The notes beneath the pieces are model-generated. The model was not told the DNA's origin and did no database searches. It was given only the letters and a program-made list of their open reading frames with translations. Positions 1 to 6,853 of a DNA stretch of 23,831 nt are shown here, in pieces. The DNA is taken from the NCBI GenBank assembly GCA_029865285.1, contig JAOUHE010000008.1, positions 1 through 23,831 of the forward strand, given 5' to 3'. The stretch comes from Chloroflexota bacterium. GTDB taxonomy: Bacteria; Chloroflexota; Limnocylindria; QHBO01. A program made the position numbers and the translations under genes. Position 1 is the first letter of the stretch, and the number at the start of each line of letters is the position of its first letter.

Positions 1-1
1 C

Positions 2-979
2 GGTGGTCGCCCGACGTGGGGGAGCCATCTCGTGCACTTCACGGGGAGTCGCGCGCATAACGTGGCGCTCCGCGGCATGGCCCTGGAGGGCGGGCTCTCG
101 CTGTCGGAGAAGGGCTTCACCGTGGTAGACAGTGGCGCGCTGCTGTTGGCGGCGTCCGAGGCCGATGTCTACGAGCGCCTGGGGCTGCCCTGGATCGCCC
201 CCGAACTGCGTGAGGATGCCGGTGAGATCGCCGCAGGGCTGGCCGGGACGCTTCCTGAGCTGGTCACTGCCGACGACCTGCGCGGCGATACGCATGTGCA
301 CTCGAACTGGACCGATGGTGTCGACTCGATCGAAGCCATGGCAGAGGCGGCGCGGGCAAGGGGTCAGGAGTGGATGCTGCTCACCGATCACTCTCCATCT
401 CTCGGGATCACCCGCGGCCTGACGCTCGATCGCGTGGTGGAGCAGGGCGTGGAGCTGGCCCGATTGAATGCGCTGCTCGCGCCCTTCCGCATCCTCCACG
501 GAACGGAGATGGAGATCCGAGCCGACGGCAGCCTCGACTATCCCGACGAGGTGCTGGCGCGATTCGACGTGGTCATCGCCAGCGTCCACACCGCGCGCGG
601 CCAATCCACCGAGCAGTTGACACGGCGTACGCTGGCAGCGATCCAGAATGAGCACGTGGACGTGATCGCGCATCCGACCGGACGGATCGTCAACCGCAGG
701 GACGCCATCGACCTGGAGTGGCCTCGCATCTTCGAGGCGGCCGCCCGGACCGGGACGGCCCTCGAGGTCAACGGCAGCCCGCGGCTCGACCTGGGTGACT
801 CCCTGGCACGCGCCGCCGCGGCTGCGGGAGCGCGGTTGACGCTGGCGAGCGACGCTCATCGCACCGAGGAGCTCGATCAACTCTCTTACGCTGTTTCGAC
901 CGCTCGCCGGGCCTGGGCGACCGCTCCGCAGGTGCTCGGCACGCGCAGCGCGGCGGCGCTCCTCGAGATGGTGCGATGA
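2..979 (+). CDS. polX: DNA polymerase X family protein with C-terminal PHP domain (5' end outside window)
   Basis: This is the C-terminal half of a bacterial PolX. The frame is open from nucleotide 2, so the GTG at 32 is internal, not the true start. The first visible part carries the FTGSRAHNVALR motif, typical of the end of the Pol X fingers/palm region, followed by a linker that ends in GLPWIAPELRED, which is characteristic of the Pol X-PHP junction. The PHP phosphoesterase domain starts near nucleotide 285 with DTHVHSNWTDG (the HxH metal motif). Further metal-site motifs follow: LTDHS, a Glu in HGTEMEI, SVHT, AHPTGR and the C-terminal SDAH. In characterised PolX proteins this domain gives a 3'-5' exonuclease/AP-site activity used in base-excision repair. 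The stop codon overlaps the next ATG in an ATGA, so the membrane protein gene downstream is probably co-translated. Family assignment is firm; the polymerase active site cannot be seen here. Confidence 0.93.
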   Translation, partial: GGRPTWGSHLVHFTGSRAHNVALRGMALEGGLSLSEKGFTVVDSGALLLAASEADVYERLGLPWIAPELREDAGEIAAGLAGTLPELVTADDLRGDTHVHSNWTDGVDSIEAMAEAARARGQEWMLLTDHSPSLGITRGLTLDRVVEQGVELARLNALLAPFRILHGTEMEIRADGSLDYPDEVLARFDVVIASVHTARGQSTEQLTRRTLAAIQNEHVDVIAHPTGRIVNRRDAIDLEWPRIFEAAARTGTALEVNGSPRLDLGDSLARAAAAAGARLTLASDAHRTEELDQLSYAVSTARRAWATAPQVLGTRSAAALLEMVR

Positions 980-1752
980 CAACCGGTGGCATCGGACACG
1001 CGCGCTGGCAGGCGGTGATTCGCCGAGTCGACCGCCCGGATGTGGTTGCGCTCTCTCTGGTGCTCGCCGGCCTGGCCACGTGGGGTTGGCTCGCCTCTCC
1101 GTTCTGGCTGGCTGCGGTGATCGCGCTCCAACTGATCGTCGGAGGGATCGGCACCGTCGTGATCCTCGGCCCGGTCCGCCCGGTGTTCGGTTTCGCCCGC
1201 TACGCGACTCCCGCCGTGGCGGCCATCGCGGTCACGCTCCTCGGGCGCACCCTCGGCGGTACCACCCTGTTCGCCGCCGCGCCGATCGCCGCCCTCGGAC
1301 TGCTTGCGGTGACCTGGTCTGAGTTGCGGCTGCCGGATGGCCGCACGCCGCGCCTGGTGGTCGAGCTCACATCGGTCGGCATCTGCTTCGCCATGGCCGC
1401 CGGCATCGGCGCCGTGTTCGTGCGGAGCTCGTGGCCCCCAACGGTCATCCTCCTCGTGATCGCCCTGGCCGTGCCGGCGCTCCGGTCGTCCGAGTTACGT
1501 GGGCGATACGGCATCGAGGCGGTGGGGCAGTCGGTGCTTCACCTCCTGGCGGTCGCCCAACTGGGTGTGGCCCTCGCTGTCCTCCACCTGCCGGGCGTCG
1601 TGGGAGCGGCGATTCTGGCGCTCGGCTTCCATGCCTGGGCCGGTGCCGCAGAGGCGCTCGATGCCGGAGCCTCCGGCCGGGCCGTCCTTGCCGAGTTCGG
1701 GGCGCTCGCACTCCTGGGGCTGGCCGTCGCGATCCTGTTGCACGCCGCCTGA
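976..1752 (+). CDS. Polytopic membrane protein of unknown function
   Basis: A 258-residue protein that I do not recognise. It is almost entirely hydrophobic, with about eight predicted membrane helices: for example around residues 23-45, 47-66, 78-95, 98-115, 129-148, 153-168, 185-225 and 237-256. A short cytoplasmic N-terminus comes first (about 20 residues, basic). No catalytic motif, transporter signature or cysteine pair is visible. Its ATG overlaps the stop codon of the polX-like gene by 4 bp (ATGA at 976), so the two are almost certainly one transcript with coupled translation; no separate Shine-Dalgarno site is needed. Nothing in the sequence ties it functionally to DNA repair, and it may simply be carried in the same operon. 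It is real coding sequence, judging by the third-position GC bias and the tight junction. Confidence 0.8.
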   Translation: MTTGGIGHARWQAVIRRVDRPDVVALSLVLAGLATWGWLASPFWLAAVIALQLIVGGIGTVVILGPVRPVFGFARYATPAVAAIAVTLLGRTLGGTTLFAAAPIAALGLLAVTWSELRLPDGRTPRLVVELTSVGICFAMAAGIGAVFVRSSWPPTVILLVIALAVPALRSSELRGRYGIEAVGQSVLHLLAVAQLGVALAVLHLPGVVGAAILALGFHAWAGAAEALDAGASGRAVLAEFGALALLGLAVAILLHAA

Positions 1753-1784
1753 CCGGTCGCCGCCGCTCTGCGCAGGGGCTCGCG

Positions 1785-1813
1785 TTGACACCCCTGACGG
1801 GCTCTGCTACAAC
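1785..1813 (+). promoter_or_regulatory. Strong sigma70-type promoter with extended -10
   Basis: A perfect -35 hexamer TTGACA (1785-1790) is followed by a 17-nt spacer and a TACAAC -10 (1808-1813), directly preceded by TGC (extended -10, 1805-1807). The start of transcription would lie near 1820, leaving a leader of about 70 nt before the ATG at 1892. This is the best promoter in the window. It would drive the TPR gene and the 952-codon gene after it. Confidence 0.7.
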
Positions 1814-1891
1814 AAGGCGCCTTTCGACCCGGTGAGCCCACGGCAGGGGGATCGATCGCGCTGATTACCGCCTTCGGAGACGTGGGAGACG

Positions 1892-2719
1892 ATGACGCTC
1901 GAGGAGACGGAGACCACCAACCGGCAGCGGCGCCACCTGACCGAGCTCGCCATCCAGCAGGCGACGCGACGGGAGTGGGAGTCGGCCGTCCGGACCAACC
2001 GCGAGCTGCTCGAGCTCGGCGGTGACACGGACGGGTACAACCGGCTGGGCAAGGCGCTGGCGGAGCTCGGGCGACACGTCGAAGCGCTCGAGGCGTACGA
2101 GGGGGCGCTGAGCCGCGACGCCACCAACCAGATCGCGCGGCGCAACGTCGAGAGGCTGCGTGTGATCGCCTCGGGCGAGGTCAACGCCGGGGACGGCAAG
2201 CAGGCACGATCAGCCGCCGCCCACTTCATCGAGGAGATGGGCAAGACCGGCCATGCCCGCCTCATCAACCTTCCGCCGGCCAAGCAGCTCGCTCCACTCT
2301 CGCCCGGCGACTCCGTCGAGCTCACGCTCGACGGATCGCACCTCCTCGCACGGGTCGGCGGGATCGAGATCGGGCATGTCGAGCCCCGGGTCGGCGCGCG
2401 GCTCGCCAAGTTGATGAAGAGCGGAAACCGCTATGAGGCGGCCATCACCACCGTCGACCGCACCGAGGTGCGCGTATTCATCCATGAGGCATTCGCCCAC
2501 CCGACGAACTTCGGCATGGTTTCCTTCCCGGCGAGTGCAGGCGCAAGGGTGGGCGACGTCCGACCGTACATAAAGGGCACCGCGCTCCGCTACGATGGTG
2601 ACGAGGAGGAGACCGAGGAGAACGAGGAGGAGTCCGAGGAGGTCGAGGAGCTCGACACCACCCTTCCGGAGTTCACCGCGGAGCCCGATCTCGAGGAAGA
2701 GCTACTCGAAGAACCGTAG
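1892..2719 (+). CDS. TPR protein with HIRAN-like central domain and acidic C-terminal tail
   Basis: A 275-residue protein. Residues about 15-90 form two TPR-like helix pairs (GYNRLGKALAELGRHVEALEAYEGAL is a near-canonical TPR, though split by my reading into two units). Residues about 138-198 (GDSVELTLD, then ARVGGIEIGHVEPR, then LAKLMKSGNRYEA) resemble the beta-rich core of HIRAN domains, which occur in DNA repair and helicase proteins and bind damaged or 3' DNA ends; I infer this from pattern only. Residues 236-275 are dominated by Glu/Asp, a disordered acidic tail. No membrane segment or signal peptide. GGAGA and GGGAG stretches precede the ATG. The gene after it starts 6 bp beyond the stop, so the two form an operon. 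Its function is unknown; a scaffold or DNA-linked adaptor is plausible. Confidence 0.82.
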   Translation: MTLEETETTNRQRRHLTELAIQQATRREWESAVRTNRELLELGGDTDGYNRLGKALAELGRHVEALEAYEGALSRDATNQIARRNVERLRVIASGEVNAGDGKQARSAAAHFIEEMGKTGHARLINLPPAKQLAPLSPGDSVELTLDGSHLLARVGGIEIGHVEPRVGARLAKLMKSGNRYEAAITTVDRTEVRVFIHEAFAHPTNFGMVSFPASAGARVGDVRPYIKGTALRYDGDEEETEENEEESEEVEELDTTLPEFTAEPDLEEELLEEP

Positions 2720-2725
2720 GAGCCG

Positions 2726-5584
2726 ATGAGCGAGGCAGACCGGAAGCGACTCGATTCAGTCGTCCTCCCACGGCGCCTCCCCGGCCTGGCGCTTCTGGAG
2801 CGCTATTTCCCTTCCCCAGCCGACAACCAGCTCGACGCGGAACTCGCGGCGTTCGCCAGGCCGGGCGACACGGTGCTCGATCCATGGGCGGGGACCGGTT
2901 GGACCGCCAGGCGGGCCGTGGCTCGCGGCATGCGGGTCGTGGCCGCGGATCCCAGCCCCTTCGCGCAGCTCGCTGCCCAGGCATTCCTGCTCTCCCCGGA
3001 ACCGGCTGTCCTGGACGCAGCATTCAACCAGCTCGCCGCATCGCGCCGGGTCGATGTCCCGCTGCGCCAGCACATCGAGGAGCTCTACTCGACCCGGTGC
3101 GCCATCTGCCGGCGACCAGTGGTCGGCGAGCAGTTCATCTGGCCTCGGGACGGAGATGCTCCCGGCCGCAAGGTGTACCGCTGCGCCAACTGCGACACCT
3201 CGGGCGGGCCCGTCGAACGTGTGGCATCGGTCGATGACACTGACCTGGCCAAGTTGGGCATCGATCGGCCGGCGTCGGCCGACGCTGCCGCGCTGCCCAC
3301 CTTCGATGAGACAACCGACGCTGAGGACGACTTGCCGCCGGCGCCGGTCGGACTGACCGGCGAGGCGGACCCGTCCGATGAGCCGGCTGGCCCGCTCGGT
3401 GAGGCAGGGGGCCCTCCGCCACCCCCGCAGGCCGCGGTCGATCCGCCGACCGGCTCGGCACGCGCCGGGCGACCTCGCTTCGCCTCAACGGTGCACCCCG
3501 ATCCCGCCCCGCAGGCCGCAATCGACGTTCGCCAGAGCCTGCACTACCAGCAACTGCGCGACCGTTTCCCGGTCCTCGACGGCCGGGCCGAGCTTGTCGA
3601 GGAGCTCCTGGACCTCTACACCCCGCGCAATCTCTATGCGTTGCAGACCATCGCCAACAAGATCGAGACCGAATTTCGAGATCAACCCCTGACCGCGGTA
3701 TTCCGCCTGGCGCTGGCAGCGTGCCTGCTGCCGGGCAGTCGGCTGAATGGGTATCCAGGGCGCGTTGCCTCCCTGCGCATCAGTGGCGGACACGTTCGCC
3801 AGCCGGCGTCGCGGCACCAGCGCGAAGTGAACGTGTGGCGCCTCTTCGAGGCGGCGGTGCGTGATGTGCGCACCGCCATTGCCGCGCTCGGGCGCGATCG
3901 GCGCAGCGCCCGGTTTGCCGCCGATCTCGAGGAGCTCGGGGGCGTGGGGGCGGCGAATCTGCTGTGGATTCGGTGTCGACCTGCGGTGGTCGGTCAGTAC
4001 CTGCCCCCTGCCGGAATCGACTTCGTGATCGGTTCTGTACCCCCCGCGGCGAGCGCAGATGAGATGAGTTTCGAATACCTCGCCACTGCCTGGCTTCTCG
4101 GACGGGAGGCGGCCGAGACGCTTCGACTCGAACCGCTCTTCGGTACTCCGGCGCCGCGTACCGAATCCGCCGAGCCTACGGCCCTGCGACACGCGCTCGC
4201 GTCGGCGGCCGACGCGCTGAAGCCCGGTGGCTGGTGCAGCGTGCTGATGGAAGGCGCGGACCTCGACCGGATCCTGGCCGTGGCGGTGGCAGGAGCGGCT
4301 GCCGAGCTCGACCTGGTGGACGTGATCCACCGCGAGTCGATCCGTTCGGGAGACGCGATGACGCTCCACTTCCACAAGCCTTCGGAAGAGGACCGCCTCC
4401 GCGATGCGATGCTGCCGGACGCACTGCGGTTGGGCGCCGAGGACGGCCACCTCACCTATCCCGAACTGGCGGAGGCGATCGACCGCGCTGCCACGGCGCT
4501 CCTGCGCGAACGCGGTGAGCCTGCCGGCCTGGTCCGCATCGCCGCTGCGGTGCTGGTCGAGCTGCAACGGTCGGGATTGCTGCGCCGCATCGCCGCGAGC
4601 CGGGGCGGCGTGCCGCAACTGGCCGATCGCGCCGAGGTCGAGGAGGGCGAGTCGACGCCGGAGGAGACCGGCGACGACGACCGAAGCGATTCGCTCGGGC
4701 AGACCGGGGCGGCGCTCCTGCCGACGCTCCTGCGGGAGGAATTGCGTCGGGACGATCACCCGTCACTCGTGCGGGTCGCGGACGGCGAGCGGCCGCTCTG
4801 GTGGCTGCGGCAGGAGGAGCTGGCCGAATCGCCCCTCGCCGATCGCGTCGAGTGGGCGGCCGTGTCGATCCTGGCGACTGCCGGCCGGCTTGACGAAGCG
4901 TCCTTCCTCGAGCGCATCTACGCCCTCTTCCCGGGGCTGCAGGCACCTGACGAGGAGCTGCTCCGCGCCTGCCTCGCCGCGTACGCGTCGGTGGGGGATC
5001 GCGGACAGTTGCGCAGCGAGGAGGACCTGGCGCAACGCGCGGACGACCATGCTCGCGTCATCGGCGCGCTGATCGACTACGGGCACCGCCTCGGACTCAA
5101 GGTCTGGGTGAGCAAGCGCGAGCAGGAGCGCGCGTATGCGGGGGCGACGCTCGGCGACCGACTTCGCGACGAAGAGCGGCGCGCATACCTGCCGCTCATC
5201 ATCCGAGCTCCGGGAGAGCCGCTCGCCGCGGTCGACGCCATCTGGTATATGCGCGGGAAGCTCGCCTTCATGTTCGAGGTCGAATGGACGGCCATGCTCG
5301 GCGATCCGATCCTGGGCCGCGGTCGCCAGATCGATCCCAGCGACCAGCAGGCACGCTTCTGCGTGATCCCCGCCGAGCGGACCGAACTGGTCCGTCTCAA
5401 GCTGGAGCGCTCACCGTGGCTTCGGGCAGAGGTCGCGCGACAGAACTGGCACTTCTTGAAGTGGCAGCACCTCGACACGCTGATCGAACGTGACGGTGCA
5501 GATCTCGACTGGCTCGAACCGATGCTCGGCCTCGATCCGCTGATCGAGCGGGGCGGCGAGCAGCTCACCATATTCGGGGAGTGA
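2726..5584 (+). CDS. Large fusion protein: degenerate adenine-methyltransferase-like fold, Zn ribbon, possible PD-(D/E)XK-like C-terminus
   Basis: A 952-residue protein. Residues 50-60 (VLDPWAGTGWT) match the SAM-binding motif I of N6-adenine/N4-cytosine DNA methyltransferases (DPFAGSG type), and RVVAADPSP at 70-78 looks like motif II. A zinc ribbon follows (C125-x2-C128, C153-x2-C156), placed between motif I and the later half as in the Zn-ribbon adenine methylases of the COG1743/DUF1156 kind. Residues 195-265 are a Pro/Asp-rich linker. Where the catalytic [ND]PPY motif is expected, residues 431-440 read IDFVIGSVPP, lacking the Asp/Asn and the aromatic; LKPGGW (499-503) fits the late strand. 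Residues 555-625 look like a winged helix. The C-terminus (about 810-952) contains VDAIW (D837) and FEVEW (E851, E853), spaced like a D..ExE nuclease core. AGGAG lies just before the ATG. The architecture is visible; the activity is not proven and methyl transfer may be lost. Confidence 0.8.
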   Translation: MSEADRKRLDSVVLPRRLPGLALLERYFPSPADNQLDAELAAFARPGDTVLDPWAGTGWTARRAVARGMRVVAADPSPFAQLAAQAFLLSPEPAVLDAAFNQLAASRRVDVPLRQHIEELYSTRCAICRRPVVGEQFIWPRDGDAPGRKVYRCANCDTSGGPVERVASVDDTDLAKLGIDRPASADAAALPTFDETTDAEDDLPPAPVGLTGEADPSDEPAGPLGEAGGPPPPPQAAVDPPTGSARAGRPRFASTVHPDPAPQAAIDVRQSLHYQQLRDRFPVLDGRAELVEELLDLYTPRNLYALQTIANKIETEFRDQPLTAVFRLALAACLLPGSRLNGYPGRVASLRISGGHVRQPASRHQREVNVWRLFEAAVRDVRTAIAALGRDRRSARFAADLEELGGVGAANLLWIRCRPAVVGQYLPPAGIDFVIGSVPPAASADEMSFEYLATAWLLGREAAETLRLEPLFGTPAPRTESAEPTALRHALASAADALKPGGWCSVLMEGADLDRILAVAVAGAAAELDLVDVIHRESIRSGDAMTLHFHKPSEEDRLRDAMLPDALRLGAEDGHLTYPELAEAIDRAATALLRERGEPAGLVRIAAAVLVELQRSGLLRRIAASRGGVPQLADRAEVEEGESTPEETGDDDRSDSLGQTGAALLPTLLREELRRDDHPSLVRVADGERPLWWLRQEELAESPLADRVEWAAVSILATAGRLDEASFLERIYALFPGLQAPDEELLRACLAAYASVGDRGQLRSEEDLAQRADDHARVIGALIDYGHRLGLKVWVSKREQERAYAGATLGDRLRDEERRAYLPLIIRAPGEPLAAVDAIWYMRGKLAFMFEVEWTAMLGDPILGRGRQIDPSDQQARFCVIPAERTELVRLKLERSPWLRAEVARQNWHFLKWQHLDTLIERDGADLDWLEPMLGLDPLIERGGEQLTIFGE

Positions 5585-5626
5585 GCCCGATCCCCGTCGT
5601 TGACCGATCCGGGTAGACTCGGGCGC

Positions 5627-5659
5627 GGGAGTGTCGCGGTTCCCCCCTGCGGCACTCCC
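5627..5659. terminator. Hairpin between convergent genes, probable bidirectional terminator
   Basis: GGGAGTGTCGCG (5627-5638) pairs with TGCGGCACTCCC (5648-5659) over 12 bp, including two G-T pairs, around a 9-nt C-rich loop. On the + strand GTCTT follows; on the - strand no U-run follows. It lies between the 952-codon gene (+) and csoR (-), where a shared terminator is expected. A TAGACT box at 5614-5619, 7 nt before the stem, leaves open a small RNA. Confidence 0.6.
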
Positions 5660-5682
5660 GTCTTACGCCTGGCCGCTGGCGG

Positions 5683-6021
5683 TCACTCGACCGAGCGCTT
5701 CGGACCGCCTGCCCTTCGGCCGAGCGCACGGCGGACCACGGTCATCACCTCGCTCACGTAGGGTTCGCCCTGCCCGATCTCGATGGCGTGGTTGAGGCAC
5801 CCATCGATGTGATCCTCGAGCAGGAGGAGGGCAACGCCATCGGCGGCTGCGGTCAGCGCCTCGACCTGCTGCAGGATATCCAGGCAGTACGCCTCGTCCT
5901 CGACCAGTCGCTGGATCCCGCGCGCCTGGCCCTCGATGCGGCGCAGGCGGTTCAGGAGGTCGCGCCGGTCCTTGGTGTACGAATGCCGGAAGTGCCCGGT
6001 CGGTTCGGTCGTCGTGTCCAT
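5683..6021 (-). CDS. csoR: CsoR-family Cu(I)-sensing repressor
   Basis: A 112-residue all-helical DUF156/CsoR protein. The family core is plain: LLNRLRRIEGQARGIQRLVE (21-40), then YC at 45-46, and LLLEDHIDGC (66-75). The Cu(I) ligands C46, H71 and C75 have exactly the spacing of M. tuberculosis CsoR (Cys36, His61, Cys65), and the second-shell residues match as well (Y45 for Tyr35, E91 for Glu81). This separates it from the formaldehyde (FrmR), nickel (RcnR) and persulfide (CstR) branches. As an apo-protein it should bind DNA and release it on Cu(I) binding. There is no Shine-Dalgarno site; a TTGACC...CATACT promoter ends about 10 nt before the ATG, so the mRNA is probably leaderless. No copper ATPase, chaperone or oxidase gene is adjacent, so only autoregulation can be inferred from the window. 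Confidence 0.93.
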   Translation of the reverse strand: MDTTTEPTGHFRHSYTKDRRDLLNRLRRIEGQARGIQRLVEDEAYCLDILQQVEALTAAADGVALLLLEDHIDGCLNHAIEIGQGEPYVSEVMTVVRRALGRRAGGPKRSVE

Positions 6022-6037
6022 ACTCGGGGGTAGTATG
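6019..6037. promoter_or_regulatory. Putative CsoR operator over the csoR start codon
   Basis: CATACT (6019-6024) and AGTATG (6032-6037) are a perfect 6-bp inverted repeat flanking a 7-bp core, CGGGGGT. The G-run followed by TA resembles CsoR operators with a GGGGGTA core. The left arm contains the csoR start codon (complement of 6019-6021) and the right arm is the likely csoR -10 box. Binding would therefore block both polymerase and, in a leaderless mRNA, the very start of the gene. Confidence 0.6.
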
Positions 6038-6061
6038 CGGAGTGCGGCCCGGACTGGTCAA
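6032..6061 (-). promoter_or_regulatory. csoR promoter
   Basis: On the minus strand TTGACC (6061-6056) is followed, after 18 nt, by CATACT (6037-6032). Transcription would start at about 6025-6021, on or just before the csoR ATG, consistent with a leaderless mRNA and with the absence of a Shine-Dalgarno sequence. Confidence 0.5.
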
Positions 6062-6093
6062 TCGGCCAAATCGGGCCGGTCCTCGGTTCGCGT

Positions 6094-6099
6094 TACCAT
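6094..6099 (+). promoter_or_regulatory. Possible -10 box for the PIG-L operon
   Basis: TACCAT ends 9 nt before the ATG at 6109 and no Shine-Dalgarno site is present, so this may be the -10 element of a leaderless transcript for the five-gene operon. No convincing -35 is seen. Confidence 0.35.
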
Positions 6100-6108
6100 G
6101 CCCCGAGC

Positions 6109-6837
6109 ATGCCCGATCTTGAACGCCACGAGCTGATCAGCCCGATTGACCGTGTCCTGGTCATCTTCAGCCACCCTGACGATGCCGAGTTTTCGGCGGC
6201 GGCCACGATCGCACTGCTTGCTGAGTCCGGGGCGGCCGTCGACTACCTGGTGACGACCGATGGCGGCAAGGGGACCGAGGACCCCTCGGTCACGCCCGCC
6301 GAGCTCTCCGCCACGCGTGAAGCCGAGCAGCGAGCCGCCGCCGACCTGCTGGGGGTCGGGGAGATCGTCCACCTCGGCTACCCCGACGGGTATCTCACCC
6401 CGTCGCTCGAACTGCGGCGAGACATTGTGCGGCAGATTCGGCGCCTCCGACCCGACCTGGTGATCGCCCAGAACCCCATGCGTCGAATGGACGGCAACCC
6501 GTTCATCGGTCATCCCGATCACCTGGCGACCGGGGAGGCGACCCTCGCAGCGGTCTATCCCGCCGCGCGTGACCGGCTCAACTTCCCGGAGCTGATCGAT
6601 GATGGCTTCGAACCGTGGAAGGTTCGACAGGTGCTCGTCTCCGGCGTGGAGCGCCCGAACCTGTATCTCGACGTGTCGGAGACGTTCGAGCTGGGACTGG
6701 CCGCGCTGATGAAGCACGCCAGCCAGATCGCCGACCCGCAGGCCGCGGCCGATCGCGTGCGCCAGCGTGCCGAAGAGCTCGGGAGCGCTTCCGGGATGCC
6801 GCTCGCGAACGCCTTTCTTTCGATCCTGCTGACATGA
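6109..6837 (+). CDS. PIG-L (LmbE-like) family deacetylase
   Basis: A 242-residue Zn-dependent N-deacetylase of the PIG-L/LmbE family, the family of MshB, Bca and GlcNAc-PI deacetylases. The N-terminal Rossmann-like strand leads to FSHPDDAEFS: H22 and D25 are the expected Zn ligands and D24 the general base. GHPDH at 134-138 gives the third Zn ligand (H138) and the second-sphere H135. The rest (YPDGYLTPSLELR, 91-103) is typical family sequence. All catalytic residues are intact, unlike the paralogue at 13977. The substrate is unknown; MshB-like, teicoplanin-like or sugar-amide substrates are all possible. It begins a tightly packed operon: the next ATG is 16 bp after its stop. An out-of-frame ATG at 6098 was not chosen. 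It is divergent from csoR, 87 bp away. Confidence 0.9.
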   Translation: MPDLERHELISPIDRVLVIFSHPDDAEFSAAATIALLAESGAAVDYLVTTDGGKGTEDPSVTPAELSATREAEQRAAADLLGVGEIVHLGYPDGYLTPSLELRRDIVRQIRRLRPDLVIAQNPMRRMDGNPFIGHPDHLATGEATLAAVYPAARDRLNFPELIDDGFEPWKVRQVLVSGVERPNLYLDVSETFELGLAALMKHASQIADPQAAADRVRQRAEELGSASGMPLANAFLSILLT

Positions 6838-6853
6838 GAGGGATGCGACCTCG

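Noticed and set aside
1832..1864. Ten-codon Arg-containing leader peptide (GTG to TGA) in the leader of the TPR gene
   Set aside because: No Shine-Dalgarno precedes it and the composition is what random GC-rich sequence gives.
5600..5619. TTGACC plus TAGACT as a complete promoter
   Set aside because: The spacer is only 8 nt, far too short for a -35/-10 pair; at most the TAGACT box could act alone.
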